Of a stretch of DNA of 64,000 nt, positions 21,710 through 33,700 are shown one piece after another. Numbering within the stretch: the first letter of the stretch is position 1; every line of letters starts with the position of its first letter. The stretch covers positions 93,350,301-93,414,300 of the forward strand of contig JAYESD010000005.1 of the NCBI GenBank assembly GCA_036927565.1, given 5' to 3'. The position numbers and the translations under genes are program-made. This DNA is from Tuctoria greenei (Eukaryota; Streptophyta; Magnoliopsida; Poales; Poaceae). The notes below the pieces were generated by a model, which was not told where the DNA came from, did not search any database, and saw nothing but the letters and a program-made list of their open reading frames with translations.

Positions 21710-24700
21710 CTAACTTTGTATTGAGATCTGTATATTTTATGGCCTAGTACCATTTGTATGCGTACTCAACAAGCTTGCCTATTTATGTAACGCTTACTGT
21801 AGGTGTCATATTATGGTCTTGACTAGCTCCTGTTGTCATCCAGCTTTATGAAACACTTATTTTTCATACTGGATATCAAGATGTAGAGGGATTAACTTAG
21901 TGATGGATGAGGTGTCGAAGGATATACAAGGGAATATCCCTTGGTGTATGCTCTTTGCTGGCCAGGCGACCGAGCGGCAGTGGCGGCGGACCGAAATCTG
22001 GCGGCGGCGGACGGAATCTGGAGGGGCGCAGGCTTTGGGTGCAGGTGGCTGGCGTCGAGGAGCAGTCGCGTGCGGGCGGCTGAGATTGGAGGTGTCATGA
22101 GCCAAGGGGGCGAACTGTTATTTTAAGGCCCAGTTGGTGGCCCATGTCCCAACCCTAACTTTTCTCCTCTCTCAAAGCGCCGCCTCAACTCGTCTTCCAC
22201 CTCCGGCGCCGCCTCCGCTCGTCTCCCAGCAGCAACATTGCCTCCACTCGTCTCGCAGCCTCTGCTCCTCAGCCGTCGGTCGCCATACCGCCCCTGCTTC
22301 CGCAGATCCCGCAGTACTGCCTCTGCCGCCGTGCCTTCGTCGCCCCTTGCCCTCCCTTCAATGCCTCCCCACCTTCCCTGCGCCTCTGCCGGCCGCGGCC
22401 AGGCGAGGCGACCAGCCCAGGCGTCCGGGCCGGAGCGGCTGACCGCCTAGGCGCCGCATAAAAAACACTGGCCATAGGATCAAGATCGGGTGGATGAAGT
22501 GGCGGCAAGCATCTGAAATCTTATGTGATAATAAGGTATCAAAAAAACTGAAAGGCAAATTCTATAGGACGGTGGTCAGACCTGCGATGCTGTATGGAGC
22601 AGAATGTTGGCTAACTAAAAGGCAACATGTCCGACAAATGAGTGTTGCAGAGATGCGCATGCTACGGTGGATGTGCTGTCACACAAGAAGAGACAAAATT
22701 AGGAACGAGGTGATACGTGATAGGGTAGGAGTGACACCGATTGAGGAGAAACTAGTTCAACATCGCCTACGGTGGTTTAGACATATCCAGCGGAGACCCC
22801 CAGAAGCACCGGTCAACAGTGGGATTATACAGATTAGAGAAAATTTTAGAAGAGGTAGAGATCGATCGAAGTTGACATGGCAGGAGGTGGTGAAACGAGA
22901 CTTAAAGAAGGGGGACATACCTAGAGATTTGACTAATGATAGCGCTGCATGAAAATTAGCAATTCATGTGCTAGAATCTTAGTTTATTCACATTTTGTTA
23001 CTCTTATATTCTTTCCTATTATTTTATTTCCAAAATAAATAAATTCTGAATTTTATTTTATTTGTTTTTTCTCTCATCTTATTTTCTATTACATCTTTTC
23101 AAAAATTGTTGGGTTTCATTTGTAGCCGACCCCAACTTGCTTGGGACAAAGGCTTGGTTGTTATTGTTGTTGTGCATTTCAGCAGACATGATCATATATC
23201 TGCTTTGCAGGCATGTGCAGCATCCAGCAAGAAGAATGCACAAGAAATACCCACACCACAGTATGATGTTGTTGATACCTACGAAAGGGACTATACATGT
23301 ACCTTTGCACAACCAGCAACATACATACGAGGAAGAGGAGGTTTATTTCTCAACGTTCCACTGGTTGAATTTATATAATACATTATATTCAATGGTTGCA
23401 TTTCTTAGACGAGGTACTGCTTGCAGCAAGAACTGAGATTGGTGAATTTGTTGAGTATGACTTGGACAATGAAGATGAAGATTGGCTTGAAGACTACAAC
23501 AATGAGCAGAAATATATTACCCCTGAAATGTAAGGAAAAAAACTGCAGAGTTTGTAGTTTGAGATATATTACTCTATTGGATATATTAATGTTTGTTTGC
23601 TCTATACCTATTTTTAACTGGACTATGTAATCAAAAGCCGATGATAAAAATTCTTGGTAAAGAAGTGCTTATCTTTCTCAAACATGGAGCATTATCAACT
23701 TTCTAATTGATGACTTGATAGTATTTTTTGGTGAAGTTCAAACTTCAAAGTGCACCTCTTTTATGGTTATTGTTGCATTCCACTTGTTGACCAATGACCA
23801 TATCATACTTATCTATAGTAAAAATTGAACCTTGCTTCGACATTTTAGGAATTAAGATAATAATTTTATTTTACATGTGAAGTAACTATAGTCTTGCTAA
23901 AAAAAGCAGTAGGTGTCACTTATTTAAATTGATGTGCTGTATTGTAACAGGCTGGAGGTCCTCCTATTCAAGCTAGAAATACTTGACCACAAAGCTCGAG
24001 AAAGAGCAGGCATCATAACACCCACCATTGTTGGACCAATACCAGTCATTTTGCAGCTTAATTTTGCAACAGAGGTAATATACTATTCATAGTAACCAAT
24101 GTTTTCAAGTCGCCTAATCGAACCTAGTCGCCTAAGGGGCGATAAGGTCGACTAAGTCGACTAGCCGTCGACTAGGGCGACTAATCGCCCTCTAGTCGAG
24201 GCTAGTCGTCCTCTAGTCGTCCACTGTATTTTTATGGGAAAAACCTAGTCGACAGTATATATATTTGTATATATATAGCTAGTATAGTAATATATATTGT
24301 TATATGCTCCTAATTGAATTCAGCAGGTGAAAAACAGCACTACATGCTTTATATTAATGTATGGCAGGTAAAAACCAGTAGCAGGTTTAAATAAATACCT
24401 GAATCCTCTAAGTGTTCAGCTTGTTCTGACTTTTTTGAACCTTCTGTCCAGCAGCCATCGCTCCAACTTGTTGTCTTCTGTCCAACTGCTGTTCAGCAAT
24501 CCAACAGTCCTAAATTTAGCCAAATAACAGTAAATGAGACACAATTTGACAATCAAAATAATTCTGAAACAGCTAACATAATTATGTACCTGAAGTCCTG
24601 AACCCAAAGTTGCAGCGGTCATGAATTCTGATTTCTGAAACAGCTAACACCTCATTTTCTGAAACACCTCAAATCTGAAGCAGCAAGCAATATTTGCAGC

Positions 24701-27700
24701 ACAAATAATTTAAAAACAGCAGGCCAACAATGGCTGCATTCAACACTTAAATAACATAGTTCAGTTCAGCGACAAAGCAACATGATTTCAGTTCGACAAA
24801 TTGAAAACAGCAAATGAAGTGATTTCAATTCAGCAAAGCAAAAACATTAGGAAGACAGGAACTCCATTTCACATCAGCAAATCGTCATCAAGTTGGAAGC
24901 CCTCTTCTTCTCCAGCTGGATCTTCGGGAGGTGCTGGTGGTGGTGCTGCTACTGCAAGTTGTCCTCCTTCTCTATTTCTGTATCAGAATCTTTTTCTTCA
25001 TCATCTTGTGGTTCTGAAATTGTATTTTCCTGGATCCTTGCACACTTTCTTGTGTATGTCTTGGGCCCCGTTTGGTACGGTTCCAGATTCACACAGAATC
25101 GGAAACAGTTGCATTTCAATTCAGAAACGGTTTCAGACTATGAAACAGAATCACTTTAGAAACCGTTTGGCTAACATTTATGTTTCAGTTTCAATAGAGA
25201 GTAGAGAAAAAACAATTTGACTCATTTACCCATGGTTGTTTTTTGGTTGTTTTTCATTTTTGTCTAGTTTTTATGTGGCATGTACTCTGATGTTGACAAG
25301 TAAACATTAAAAAGAAAATACATGTTGGATGTTCCTATGATCAGTACGTGTTCTCACCGGTACAAAACATGCACAAGTACAAAAGCTCACTAGTAAAACC
25401 GTCATCACTTCCTTCTGGCCATAAACAAAATTTGATGAATCACTAGTACTTGTCAGGCAAATGCAGATTAGCCGTAAATAAATATTGATATTGATAACAC
25501 AAATTTCAAATTCTGGATTTTATTAAAAAGAATCAAATATGAATTGACCTAAATGCAGGTGGTGGCAAAATTTTGTAATTTTTCTAGAACTTGGACACAA
25601 CTTACAATTTATTGAAGTGTTCCAAGGTGTGAAACACCTTTTCAGGTGTTTCATCTCCTTAGTTCAAAAAAGCGAATCGTTTCAAGGTGTTTCTACCCCT
25701 GAAACGTTTCTCCTTTTTACCGTTTGGAGCAGTTTTAAGTGATTCTACCTAGAATCAGAAATGTTTCTATCATCCAAACGGTGCCTTGGTATGAGACCCA
25801 CTAGCAGCAACCCTTGGCAGATTCCTGTCTCTTAGATGCTCACTTGCACCCATAACCTCATCAACAACTCTCCAAAACTCATCCCCATTTGGTTCACTAT
25901 TTTCATCAACCCACTCGTTCTCCCATTGAAACTCTTCAAGCAGCAAGGGATTGCTTTTCTTCCCCTTTGACCCAATCTCTTTAATTGTTTGAAATCTATT
26001 TGACATTTTCCGATTGTAGCTAACGTACACCAATTTGTTCAACTTTTATGCTCCAAACAGTTCCTTTTCTTGGTATGGACCTACATAAGAGAAAAAGATG
26101 AATAACACCCATATATTAAGGAGTATGAACAACAACTTAAACAATTAGAAATATGAGTAGAAAATGCACATACATGAGCAAAAGTACTCCAATTGCGCTC
26201 ACAACCCGACGCCGAACAACAAAGGCTCACAATTCTTTTTGCTAGACATTGGAGCTCAAATGCAAGTCCTCCGTAAGCTCCCCACCAAAGAACTGCATTT
26301 AAAAACAATTCATTCAAAGAGATGAACAATTCATAAAAGAACAATTTATTTAAAGCATGTCAAAAAAAGCTTACTAGGATTCTTTTTATCTCTATCTCTT
26401 ATTGCTAAGGCCTTTGAAAAGCACTCTCCTTCAACCCTCTCATAATCATCGGCTTGTTTACTTATCTTGCCTTGCTCATCTTCATCAACCACCATCGTCC
26501 ATAGAATATCATTAAACATGGACCTAACCCTTGAAGCATTCCTTCTATCCTTTTCTCTCAAAGGAAAGAACTTGGCTGGATTCAAAAACAAAGCCGCCCC
26601 ATACAACTTCTGCTCCATTTGACTATCCCATCACTTATCATAGCAATTCATGACCTCTCCAAGTAATTGTGGCTTTGGAGTCAAAGATTTTTTTATGGTG
26701 GCCTTTGCATGATACATGGATGCCATGATCTCAGGCATAGCCGGTGTTTCATCTCCATCTGCAATTCTAAGGGCAATGAGAAGAGGTTGCGAGGCTCTTA
26801 GACAATATTCCAATTTTGTCCAAAACGGAATTGAAAGGACAATGCTCTCCACTTGTTGCCCTTCTCTACTAGTAGACAAGTTGTTTTGATGCCACTCATC
26901 ACTCACAAAGAGACTTCTTAGCCCTTGCTTGTGCCTTTGCATACTTGCCAATGTGAAAAATGAAGTAGCAAATCGTGTCACGGTGGGCCTCACAAGATCT
27001 CCACCAATTTTGTCCCTCGTTGTGTCAAGGAATCTTTCATGCTTGTAGATGAATCTAGTCACCTTCTTCGCTTGATTGATGCAAGTAGTGAACTCCTTTC
27101 TCTTCCCAATGTTCTCCAACATCAAGTCCAGACAGTGAGCTGCACAAGATGTCCAAAACAAGGTTGGAATCCTATCCATTAGGATTCTACCGGCTGCCTT
27201 GAAATTGGACCCGTTGTCGTTACTACTTGCACCACATATTCTTTGCCAACTTTGTCAATTTGCTTCTCCAAGAGGTTTGCTAGCTTGGGAGCATTAGCTA
27301 TCTCATTTGAAGCATCCACTGATCCAAGAAAAAAGGTCCCTGCTGGACTGTTGGCAAGAAAATTAATAATGTGACGTTGGTTCGTCGAGGTCCAACCATC
27401 GGACATGATAGTGCATCCATACTTCTTCCAAGCATCCACATGTTTCTTCCTCAGTTCGGTTGTCCTATCCACGGCCCTATCAAGCAAAGACACTCTCAAC
27501 TCATGGTATGATGGGGATCGATAGCCAGGTCCATATTGTCCTATGGACTCAAGCATGATGTGCCAACTTCTAGAGTTGACGACATTGAATGGAATGCCAT
27601 TCTCAATCAAGAAATCAGCAACATGGTCATCAACAACCTTTTTAGACTCCTTGTCTTTCTTTGTGAGATGCTCAAGTGTAGGTTGAGTTGTCTTGGACTT

Positions 27701-30700
27701 GAACCTTTATGAAACTTCTTCTGGTGACTTGCAAAGCAAAGATGAGATGGACTTTGAATGCTTTTGTGTTTGTTGTTTCACTGGAGCAGAAACCATGAAT
27801 GAATTAATAGAAGATTGAGCAATCCTCTTCCTTGCTTGCTTTCCTTTTGTCCCCGAACTTGGTGCTGGTTCTGGTTGTGCCTCTTCCTAAGCAACTTCCT
27901 GTCCATCTTCTTGCTGCCCACACTCTTCATTGTCCTCTTCGGATTCCAATTGTACAACCTTTCTCGCATTCCTCTTCAAATATGTCAACATCTCCTTCCT
28001 AACCACCTCGGGTGCTTTTGGACACTTCTCCACATCTCCAAACCCCCAGTCAAATGTTGCTTGAACCTTTTAATTCCAGCGGGCACAACCTTGAGGCAAA
28101 AGATGCATTGAACCATTTCTTTCTTGGCGGTATCTGGCCAAAAGCCAAGCTTCCACCCCGGATCCGAAGATCTAGCCTTCTTCTTAGAATCTTTAGCCAT
28201 CTCTGCAAGTTCATTTGGTAGTGCCCCAATAGTCTTCTCCGCAATGGAAGAACCATCTACGGTAGAAGATGCTGATGCGACTGGTTCATTTGCATTAGCT
28301 GCGCCGCCACCATCGGATTGGGCTCCATCTTGTTGTGAAAAAATTACTTGCACTGTGTCACGCCGCCGTCGACCCACCTCTGGACACATGATAAACAAGG
28401 AATCAGCAACTACATGACTCAAAATAGCAAAACAAAGAACATACATGAGTCAATCACATACATGAGTCATTGAACAAAACTGAACAGAGCACATACATGA
28501 CTCAAAATAGCAGAACAGAGAACATACAACAACAGAGCAGTGGCAATATTAACATTAAACATTGACAGAGCAGTATTAACTATTAACACAACAAGTCAAC
28601 AACAACAGTATTAAGTATTAAGCAGAACAGAGCATGATTAGCAATAGCAGAGCAATAACAGAGCAAGTAGAGAGGACGAACAGAGACTTACCATCAGAGC
28701 CGGACAAGGAACTCATCAGTGGCCAGGGACAGGGGAGTGCGGGCGGACATATATTTTCTGCAGTGTTCTTAACCTGCTGATTTAAGAAGAATCAGTTATG
28801 TGGTTTGCAGAACCAATTTTGTTTATGCTTACAATTTGAAAAGGCATTGTTATTTGTCCTGTGGTTGAGCTCTGTGAATGGTAAAAGTGGCAAATTACTG
28901 CTACTGTCTTGTAACTGAAATTCCTATTTATTTCAGTACTAGTTTCTATTTACAAGATGCTTCTAATCCAGGCTCTGCAGTACTTATCTTTTAACTATGC
29001 CGAGTTTGAAGCTGTGTATAACTACTGGAAATCAAAGGTATATTCCATCTTTAAAATATATAATATATGTGTGTGTTTTTATTATCATGCGTCCCACGCA
29101 TTTTATCAAAGGCCTTATTTTGTCATGCATCTGACAACTCTATACATTTCGGTTGGAAATTTGTCTTGTTCTGGAAATTCTTTTATATTATCCTTTTAAT
29201 CCATTGAGGACAATTTATTTATCATGATTTGTTAATCTTATTAATTCTACTTTTGACATATTTTTCTGTCAGAGAGGGTGGTGGCAGAAGCCTATATTGC
29301 GGCATTTGCAGGTTAGATCATTTTGTACCTTGTGTAGTATATTTTCAGCACCTTTTTTTTTGTATTACTGCTGTGGACTGGGTCCACACAAGCCCAACCT
29401 GAAGAAAAGATCAGGGAGGATCTTTATCTAGAAGGAAAGTTTGGATAAGAATAAATATGTTAAATATTAGATTTGCTTAAAGATAGAATTAGTAGATTGA
29501 ATCTATTATGGATAGAATTAAATAAGAGATGGGATCTGGTCGGTTGGGGGTGTCCCAACCTCTAGGCGTGCGGCCAGGGGGCGCAGGGTCCTCCCCCGCC
29601 CCTATAAATACAACCACACCCCCTCTTGTAATCTCATCGAATAATAAAGGAATTTCCTCATTAGGTTGTTCCTACCTTCGGTCACCGGACGCCCAGCCCC
29701 GGTGGCACTATCCCCACCACGATTCATAACAATTGATATCAGGGACCAAACGACGGATCACCACCATGGTCGCCGCTGTACAAGATCTTAGAACCTTCAC
29801 TCTCCAAGATCTTGGTGTCATGATGACCCGCATGATGGGGCAGATTGACACAATCAACAAGCCTCTCGACAACCATGATCAATGTCTAGATAAATTGGAG
29901 AGGGCCAGGAACATCACGGGCGACCTTGACACAAACACGCTTGTCTGCACCGTTGGCGACGAATCTCCTGACACCAAGCGGGTACCTCCTGTTTTTCTCG
30001 GCAACCTGTCGGCTCCGGCGATGCTTAACTGCATCGAGGAACCGACGGTGGAGTGGAAGGCACTGTCGGTGGTCGCAATCGTGGAGCACGCACCCCTCCC
30101 CACGCTCGGCTCTAGCCTTGTCATGATCATGGATGCCGATGTGGCCGCCGAGGTCGGCCTCCACCTCGTCCATATTGACGTCAATGTTCTGTTGCATGTG
30201 TGCCACGACGCTGGCGTCTTTGACAATGTCGAGATCTACGCCAAGGAGATTCCCATCACCATGCCCCACGCGATCGCTACGTTCAACGTGCATCATGCCG
30301 TCGGGTGCGCGCACTGCATCAACTTTTCAGCCCATGTCATCTCCGACGACTACCCCAAGATGCGACCTCCACTGGCACTTGATTTCCTAATGCTCGTACC
30401 GCCACAACCAGCTGAGAACTGTGGCCGCGGAGAGCATCCTGCTCGAGGCTGTCATCGACGTCGCAAAACTAGAAACTACCTCACCGTTTTGAAGACTCGG
30501 CTCGAGGACGAGTTGATGTTAGGGAGGGAAATTCTGTGGACTGGGTCCACACAAGCCCAACCTGAAGAAAAGATTAGGGAGGATCTTTATCTAGAAGGAA
30601 AGTTTGGATAAGAATAAATATATTAAAGATTAGATTTGCTTAAAGATATAATTAGTAGATTGAATCTATTATGGATAGAATTAAATAAGAGATTGGGTTG

Positions 30701-33700
30701 CCAGGGGGTGCAGGGGCCCTCCCCTGCCCCTATAAATACAACTGCACCTCCTCTTGTAATCTCATCGAAGGATGAAGGAATTTCCCCATCGGGCTGTTCC
30801 TACCTTCGTCACCGGACGACCATCTCCAGTGGCACTATCCCCATTTCCCACCACGATTCACAGCAATTACTTTAGACTTGAAGTAATTTGCCCTTTTATG
30901 GGGTATCATGCCTTTTAGATGCATGATTTCTGGTGTATTTAGGATGCAGTAGCAATGATATTATGATAAAGGGCTTGTTTGGTTTGCGCCAAAATTTGCC
31001 TTACCAAAATTTGTCATGACCAACATGAGGGCATTACCAAACTGTTGGTAATGTAGTCAAAACAATGGTGTTTGAATTCTGACGCTACCAAAAATCTGTA
31101 ATCTCTGAGAATGACATGTGGGGCCTTTGTGTCAACAATTTTTTTTTTTGTTGAAATATGGTCAACTAAGATCTTATTTTGTAGATTTAATTGCACTGAA
31201 TACAACAGTACAACCCATTTTTCATTTTGATTAACGGTTTATGAGATACATCCATTTGAAGCTAGATAAACCAAAAAAGGGAAGCATTAATCCAACCAAC
31301 TAGAACTCGCCACGCCAGCCTGGAGTGGCAGTGAAGCGGCAGTGAAGGTGCGCCAATTTTCGGCGGAGGTTTTGGGCGCCCGTGATTTTCCGTCTGTTTG
31401 TACTAGCTACGGCAATTTTTTGAGGGCACGCCAATTGTTGGATGTGAACCAAATGCTAGCCAATTTGCATGGGCGTGCCAATATTTGGAATGATCCATAT
31501 TGGCATCAATCCAAACATGCCCAAAGTGCTCTTTGCTCTTCCAGACCTATTGCTATACTATATTATCAAAATATTAACTAAATGGAAGGTCTTTTCATAA
31601 CCACAGCAAAATATGATAGAAATTTGAAAATGTTGACAGATTTTTACCAAAGACTGTCAAATGTATCCCTTCGATGGATTTTTTAGTGTAATATCTCGTG
31701 TATGGAATGTTATGAACCATCTGCATTGTAATACTTGTGTATTTCTAGATGAGTAACCCAAGGCGCTATCATCTACAGGGATGAAAGTAACTGGAGATTG
31801 GTTTTTCACTATTTTTACAATTTCACTCACTACGCATTGAGTTTTATTTCAGTTCTAGGAGTTTATTTAATTATGATCAAATCAAAGGGAAAACCTTAAT
31901 CTGTCTGAATGTTTTTTCTGTTCTTTATTTTCCAGAGGTTATTTCATTAATAATCAGAAAGGAAACCTTAATCATACAGGTTTCACTATTTAGAATGTTT
32001 TTATATTCTATTTTTTATCGGTTGTCAAAAACTATGAAGGAACAGCCAGCCTGTCCGTCAATGTTATGGGTATGGATTTTTTTTTTTTTGAAAGGAAAGA
32101 CAGCAGGGGAAGCCCCTACTGTGATTAGTATTAAATAGTAAGCATATGTACTGCAAGTTGGTAGGTCCCAAAGATCAGATATTGGGAATCTAGAAAGAAG
32201 CGGTAACTCCTGAGATAGGAGTAGACAGACTACACACGCAATCACAAATTATGCCCACATCTGCCTGTTTGAATCGACAACTTTGAAGTTTAACAGTTGT
32301 GGAAAACTACTCCTTCCAAGATTGAAAAGATGGGGGCATGGGGCAGACCCCCTTAAGATCTTGGAGTTTTTTGCTTCCAGGTTTCCAACGCTGCAATTGC
32401 AAATACTTCCATAAAACATGGCAAGGCCCAGCTCGGTTTAGCTTTTTCAATGGTATTGAAGAATGACTGACTATGATCCCAGTGAATACCCAGTGTGTTC
32501 CAGCACCTCACACTGACATTGCATTGGAAGAATAATTGAAATGTGTACTCCTCATTGCTGGGGGTACACAGCATACAGCTGTGATCATCCCCTTGGATTT
32601 TATAGTTTCTTCTTTTCAACAGGTTCATAGAGTTGAGTCTGTCACTGAACATTAACCAGGTGAAGATCTTGATCTTTTTGGACATCATTGCCTTCCATAT
32701 CCAGTTGAATGTTTTTGGGGGGTGTATCTGTTTGAAGTGTCAATTGTAAACCTGCTTAGACAAGTAAGTTAGTATACCTCTGTTGTAGCTCCAAATGTCC
32801 TTTTCTTGGCCCCTTTCTCTGATAATCTCAACTCTGTAAAGGTCATATGTTCAGCCATTGCTTGGACAGAGAGAGGCAAGGATAAGTTACCTGCAAGGTA
32901 GGGTTGGAGAGGAATTGTGCCATGGAAATTATGTTCTTCTTAGCAAAAGAATGCAGAGTTGAAAGTCCACATTGAAGTTGTGTCCTTCCCAGCTATCCTC
33001 CCAGAGCAATATTGTGTTTTCTGATCCCACTTTAATGGATGCATGCTGCTTGTATGTGTCCCAGAAGCTGATAACATCTCACCACCAAAAGGACCCCTTA
33101 CCTTTAGTTCTATGAGGTGGTGTTTTATTTTTGCAATGAGTATGCATTATGAGGTCCACCCAGAGAATTCCCTTGCTATTGTAAATTTTGTCCAAGAACT
33201 TCCGAAGGAGAGAAGAGTTCATTATGGCTAAGCTTTTAAGCCCCATTCTTCCCTTATCCTTTGGCATTATAATGGTAACTCTACCCCATTTGACTAGGGG
33301 TTTACCCTTTCCTGCTACATCAGAGCCTCTCCATAGGCATGTCTTTCGTACTCTGTCAATGTTCTGCAAAACAGTGCATTCAGCTTGATGGTACACATGA
33401 TATAAATGGCAGTGGAGGTAAGTGTACTATCCACTAGTGTGCATCTTTCAGCCATCAATAACCAGGTTTCTGTAGAAGAGAGTTTCTTGTCAATCTTAGA
33501 CACTAGGTACTAAAAGTTATCTACCTTGGGCCATATCAAACTCATGGGCATTCCTAAATATTATTATGAATAATGGGCTTGTATTATTATGAGAGTCAAA
33601 TGCCAGAATATATAGAGGCACAGGAGATTACAAATGTGCAGGAAACCCCTCATACAGTGGGGAAAATACAATAAACTCCATATATCTCTAACACTCCCCT

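Larger units (their letters stand above)
24097..28770 (-). mobile_element. hAT transposon in EPL intron 4
   Basis: The minus strand carries a broken hAT transposase gene. The left end (CAATGTTTTCAAGTCGCC at 24097) looks like a hAT terminus followed by clustered GTCGACTA/CTAGTCG subterminal repeats (24110-24235), the kind of sites hAT transposase binds. The right terminus was not identified, so 28770 is approximate, and no 8-bp target duplication could be confirmed. A MITE (25064-25785) is inserted near the 3' end of the transposase gene. Confidence 0.75.
29364..30870 (+). mobile_element. Small non-autonomous LTR element with an unrecognised ORF
   Basis: Two direct LTRs (29369-29731, 363 bp; 30532-30865, 334 bp) are flanked by a perfect 5-bp duplication ATTAC (29364-29368, 30866-30870). 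A copia-like PBS remnant (TTGATATCAGG) follows the first LTR and a polypurine stretch (AGGGAGGGAAA) precedes the second. The 800-bp interior encodes no protease, integrase or RT. LTRs contain a TATA box (CCCCTATAAATAC) and an AATAAAGG signal. At 1.5 kb it is TRIM-like in size but carries a long ORF, so it moves only with enzymes supplied by another element. The longer LTR differs mainly by a block of about 30 bp. Confidence 0.9.

Noticed and set aside
22134..22442. GC-rich ORFs in EPL intron 1 as an alternative exon
   Set aside because: Transposon-like GC block ending in a hAT-like terminus; no EPL similarity.
28745..28785. Right terminus of the hAT element at CTGCAGTG
   Set aside because: Does not pair with the left terminus and no 8-bp duplication was found; the boundary was left approximate.
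28957..28971. Alternative exon 5 start adding MLLIQ
   Set aside because: In phase, but the extra residues break the family alignment; the acceptor at 28971 fits exactly.
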